A stretch of 22,769 nucleotides of DNA, from positions 1 to 22,769 of the forward strand of contig JAYMTA010000959.1 of assembly GCA_036897625.1 (NCBI GenBank), in the 5' to 3' direction. The position numbers and the translations under genes are program-made. The DNA is from Pelargonium cotyledonis (taxonomy: Eukaryota > Streptophyta > Magnoliopsida > Geraniales > Geraniaceae). The notes beneath the pieces were generated by a model that was not told the origin of the DNA, ran no database searches, and worked only from the letters and a program-made list of their open reading frames with translations. Below are positions 19,967 to 22,769 of the stretch, one piece after another; within the stretch, counting starts at the first letter, position 1; each line of letters starts with the position of its first letter.

Positions 19967-20690
19967 CTAGAGAAGCAAGTAAACTGAGAGCCTGAAACAA
20001 TCTACACAACAAGAAACAATTCAACACACACACACACACACAAAATGATTCAACAAAATGATAAATATACAAATAACAGAAATATTACCTGAAATACATA
20101 GAGAAAAAGGCAAAAACAGAAAGTTTCATTTCTAAGGAAAATACTTTCAAAACTTTGAAATGAGACAGCATGTTTCTTTTTGTACGGAGAGAAAAAGTTT
20201 TCTGGAAAACAATATACAATATACAATACACAAACGCATCGGATACTGAAAAGAGAAGTTTCTGTTTGTTTTGACGGAAAATAACAATTCACACCACAAA
20301 TTAACCCAGAAAATACTTTCACATCCTTGAAATGAGACAACACGTTTCATATTGAACAGACAGAAACAGCTTTCTCAGGCAAAAACATAAAATATCCAAA
20401 TGTATCAGAGACTGAAAAGAGAAGTATATGTTTGTTTTGACGGAAAATAACATTTCACATCACAAATTTTCCCGTAAAATCAATTTCGAAACGAAGAGAG
20501 AAGAAAGGAAATACATGTCCTCAAGATTCACTCGTGGTTGTTCGGAATGCGGTTAGCCGGTTAGGTATATTTTCTCGACTGAGGTCGAGCAGCGAATTTT
20601 CTCGAGAAAACGAGAGAAAAATGGAATGCGAGAAGGAGGAGAGTGTGTATGGCGCGTGGCGGATTCAGTGTGATGTAACGAACACAGGCT
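19967..20690 (-). promoter_or_regulatory. putative 5' leader of the kinase gene
   Basis: On the minus strand a CT-rich, initiation-like stretch lies near 20630-20645, and possible leader sequence extends to the ATG at 19966. A candidate leader intron uses the donor cag|gtaata (exon end 20089) and an acceptor at 20002 or 19992. It would contain a (TG)n run (plus-strand CA run, 20023-20041). No upstream in-frame coding extension is evident. Transcript data would be needed to fix the structure. Confidence 0.35.
20136..20473. repeat. 172-bp tandem duplication in the kinase 5' region
   Basis: Unit 1 (20136-20307) and unit 2 (20308-20473) align at an offset of 172. They share gaaaatactttca, ttgaaatgagaca, gatactgaaaagagaagt versus gagactgaaaagagaagt, and an almost identical tgtttgttttgacgg followed by aaaataaca. 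Reading frames here are by-products of the repeat. Confidence 0.85.
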
Positions 20691-20700
20691 GAATCTTTAG

Positions 20701-20740
20701 ATATTTATTGTGAGTAGCTTTTGTTTACAAACCGACGTCG
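20701..20740 (-). promoter_or_regulatory. candidate kinase core promoter (TATA-like and ACGT element)
   Basis: On the minus strand ATAAATAT (20708-20701) is TATA-like, about 60 bp before a CT-rich start zone. Some 26 bp further upstream sits the palindrome GACGTC (20734-20739), a core bound by plant bZIP factors. The placement is reasonable, but no transcript evidence is available. Confidence 0.35.
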
Positions 20741-20827
20741 TTTTCAGCTCTTTAACCATTGGATAAATATTTGTAGACGTTACATAATTGGTGGTGCTTT
20801 AAACAAAATTACGCACTGTGTTCACAG

Positions 20828-20963
20828 TAGAGTTAGCAAATCGGTTTTGGTTGAGTTCGAGCTTGGTCGGTTTTTGAATCGAATTTCAGTTTTAGACACA
20901 GAATATACCGGATTGTGAGGATTTGTCCGATCATACCCAAAAACTTACAAGTTGGCAACTCTA
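20828..20963. mobile_element. 136-bp hAT-like miniature element
   Basis: The left end tagagttagcaaatcgg and the inverted right end tagagttgccaacttg share the tagagttg-c core. The interior (gttcgagcttggtcgg) is typical of short plant hAT-like MITEs. No matching target duplication is visible, so it is old or trimmed. Confidence 0.5.
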
Positions 20964-20969
20964 CTATGT

Positions 20970-21634
20970 AAATATGACAATTCGAACTTAAAACAGATTG
21001 TTGTCATAAAACTCACGTTAAATTTTACAACTTTTTACTGGCGTTGAATTATATTTATTTACTTATACTGTTGAGTGAAGGTACCCAAAAACAAAAATAT
21101 TGCCTTGGAGTGTAGAGCATTTTCTATTAGCTTTAACGGCTCATCTCAAATTCTTTCAGTTTAAGATTTGTCAGCTGTCCTCAAAGCTGGCAATTCAGTT
21201 CGGAATAGGAATTTGAAACTCCATCAACATTTTTTAACTATTCGAATAACATGAAATAGACCAAATCAATTTCTAGGAACGGGACGAACAAATCCACAAA
21301 TTTATTGCAACCAATTTCAAACTAATAAGACATAGGAAAAATAAGTAATATTTCCCTATGATCACTCAAAACATAACTGATTCCAACCCGAAAATACAAT
21401 ATTTCATCAATCAAATCCGAAGCAACATTATTTCACACTAAATATTTGCTTAATCTATCAACCGGTTATGTAAAATACCAATCCTTGGGCACATAATTGA
21501 ACATAAAAATGTATTTGGCAACATATGTCATGTACTGATCAGCTAAACTCTACTTATCAGATCAAATAGGTAGGTACTGCTATGAACTAAATGGGAAATG
21601 CCGATCCGTTCGCTGAGCTGCGACTGACTGATGA
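20970..21634. other. spacer between SPMS and kinase, including the SPMS 3' UTR
   Basis: The stretch is AT-rich with no coding frame. The part nearest 21634 must be the SPMS 3' UTR. A fragment gctggcaattcagttcgg at 21186 resembles an end of the hAT-like elements seen elsewhere in the window. Confidence 0.5.
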
Positions 21635-22117
21635 TTAGCGGAGAGTGCTTACCTCCCTCTTCAGAAATGAAGGCAAGGCAAAGGCTGCCGAGTGAATCTG
21701 CCAATCACAATACGAAATTCTCATCAGGCTGACGTGAAAGAGGAAAGTGTACAATTTTGTATTTTCTATGGCATTCCAAACCCGTGTCGTGTGTTTCTAC
21801 TTTGGTTGTTAACGACCTAGCAAAACACGAGACTTTTCTACATTTTAGAGTTGGCATGTAGATTGTCACATCACTTTGTACACAAATAGCATTTTCCAAG
21901 TTTTTTAGTCTTCAAATTTGTATTGCACCTAGTTGCTCAATAGAATAGAAGATGATATAATAAGCGAAAGTAAGGAAATAAAAGTACCTCTGAGTTATAG
22001 AATCTAAGTTCTCTTCTATGTTTCATAGCTCCTTCTAGCTTCTCAATTGGATTGACAGGGTTCAGGAAATCAACAGGTGGACCGCCAGTTGAGCATACCA
22101 GAAATCCAATTATACCA
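21635..22117 (-). CDS. SPMS: spermine synthase, last two exons (partial)
   Basis: Exons in coding order: 22117-21988 and 21697-21635, joined GT-AG in frame, giving 63 codons and ending in TAA. Spermine synthase transfers an aminopropyl group from decarboxylated S-adenosylmethionine to spermidine. The first exon reads GIIGFLVCSTGGPPVDF, then NPVNPIEKLEGAMKH and RELRFYNSE. The second reads IHSAAFALPSFLKREVSTLR. This is the C-terminus of the SPMS subfamily (NPIEKL, RELKFYNS, FALPTFLRREV in Arabidopsis as I recall). It is distinct from spermidine synthase, which ends CLPSFAKK. The usual CSTEGP is CSTGGP here. The acceptor of the first visible exon completes a split codon, so more exons lie beyond the right edge across an intron longer than 650 nt. 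Confidence 0.88.
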
Positions 22118-22299
22118 CTGCCAAAGAAACATAACAGATAACAAGTCGGAAATTTTGATTAAATAACTTCGACAGTCGTTTGAGACTTGAGCGAGGCTAG
22201 ACTTTCTTTAGTTGAATGCTTATATATTGAAAATCAAGAAAATGAAGTAGTTGCAAATTTGACGCCTCGGACAAATAACTCTTAATGGAGGCTACCTTG

Positions 22300-22440
22300 A
22301 AAGAATTTGTAAAAGTACACATCATAAAGGGCGGTCCAACTAACGACACTCCCACTATTGTGAGGTTTGTGGGAGAGCCTATCTCAAACACCTGACCTCA
22401 AGATTATGAGAGGGATTGGTCAGTTAACCAAACTTACTAA
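22300..22440 (-). repeat. tRNA-derived SINE-like element in an SPMS intron
   Basis: On the minus strand a box A-like tttggttaactgacc is followed by a box B-like ggtcaggtgtttgaga. A tail follows with cctcacaatagtgggag and ttagttggaccgcccttt. The order fits a tRNA-derived SINE. The tail differs from the Au-type copies elsewhere in the window, so it is probably another family. Confidence 0.5.
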
Positions 22441-22748
22441 TAATAGGTCGGTGTCTTCTAAAGAATTTCAATTTTACAAAATTATACTGCCATTGTAGTT
22501 TTCAAATGATATGAATTTATAACCAAATCCAATTGTCATTTCATTCTTCTTTTTTATATAGCTTACACGCTACACACTTCATCATATGTAAACACAATTA
22601 AATAGTTACGAACTCATAAATTTATAAATATAGGATTCATAATCTAGCGTGTATATGACGCTTAATCACAAAGTGGTACAATAATAATTTTGTTAGTTGA
22701 AACATTAAAATGTTATGTAATATGCATATTCGGTTCGGTTAACAACAA

Positions 22749-22769
22749 ATATATATATATATATATATA
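22749..22769. repeat. (TA)n microsatellite at the right edge
   Basis: The window ends in an uninterrupted alternating AT run of about 20 bp that may continue beyond it. Confidence 0.8.

Noticed and set aside
20050-20350. Two overlapping minus-strand frames rich in Phe and Cys
   Set aside because: They are low-complexity by-products of the 172-bp duplication in the kinase leader region.
21635-22117. Spermidine synthase instead of spermine synthase
   Set aside because: The NPIEKL, RELRFYNSE and FLKREV segments fit the SPMS subfamily; spermidine synthases have NPID and end in PSFAKK.
22118-22769. Search for the preceding SPMS exon
   Set aside because: No stretch ending in the expected TYPS codons with a donor was found, so the intron is taken to extend past the window edge.

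Overview
This window is plant nuclear DNA, almost certainly from a eudicot. It is AT-rich, its genes have many short GT-AG introns, and its coding sequences match plant-only families. SINEs and small TIR elements fill the introns and spacers. The species cannot be fixed from sequence alone. I saw no viral element, CRISPR array, tRNA or rRNA.

Layout, left to right. (1) Positions 1-34 may be the first codons of a minus-strand gene leaving the window. (2) 2065-6707 (+) is a complete seven-exon CNGC1-type cyclic nucleotide-gated channel (714 aa), with a 5' leader intron and a small uORF. (3) 8440-12234 (+) is a tandem, diverged copy (610 aa). It keeps every shared splice position and phase but has lost the N-terminus, most of the S2-S3 linker and five residues in the cyclic nucleotide-binding domain. 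(4) 13688-14443 (+) is a small two-exon plastid-targeted protein resembling CHLOROPLAST VESICULATION. (5) 15378-19966 (-) is a four-exon, 752-aa atypical plastid pyruvate kinase (PKP4-like) with no C-terminal domain. (6) 21635-22117 (-) holds the last two exons of spermine synthase, which continues past the right edge.

The genes do not form a pathway. As I recall the Arabidopsis gene numbers, CNGC1 (At5g53130) and SPMS (At5g53120) are neighbours there, so the two ends of this window look like old conserved synteny. The second channel, the CV-like gene and the kinase lie between them here.

The non-coding DNA is eventful. Both channel genes carry a decayed duplicate of the same 3' splice acceptor. 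The second channel's introns contain a hAT-like and a CACTA-like miniature element. The kinase's last intron has a SINE that was later split by a tiny element leaving a 7-bp target duplication. Several local tandem duplications (75-172 bp) lie around the kinase and CV-like genes.
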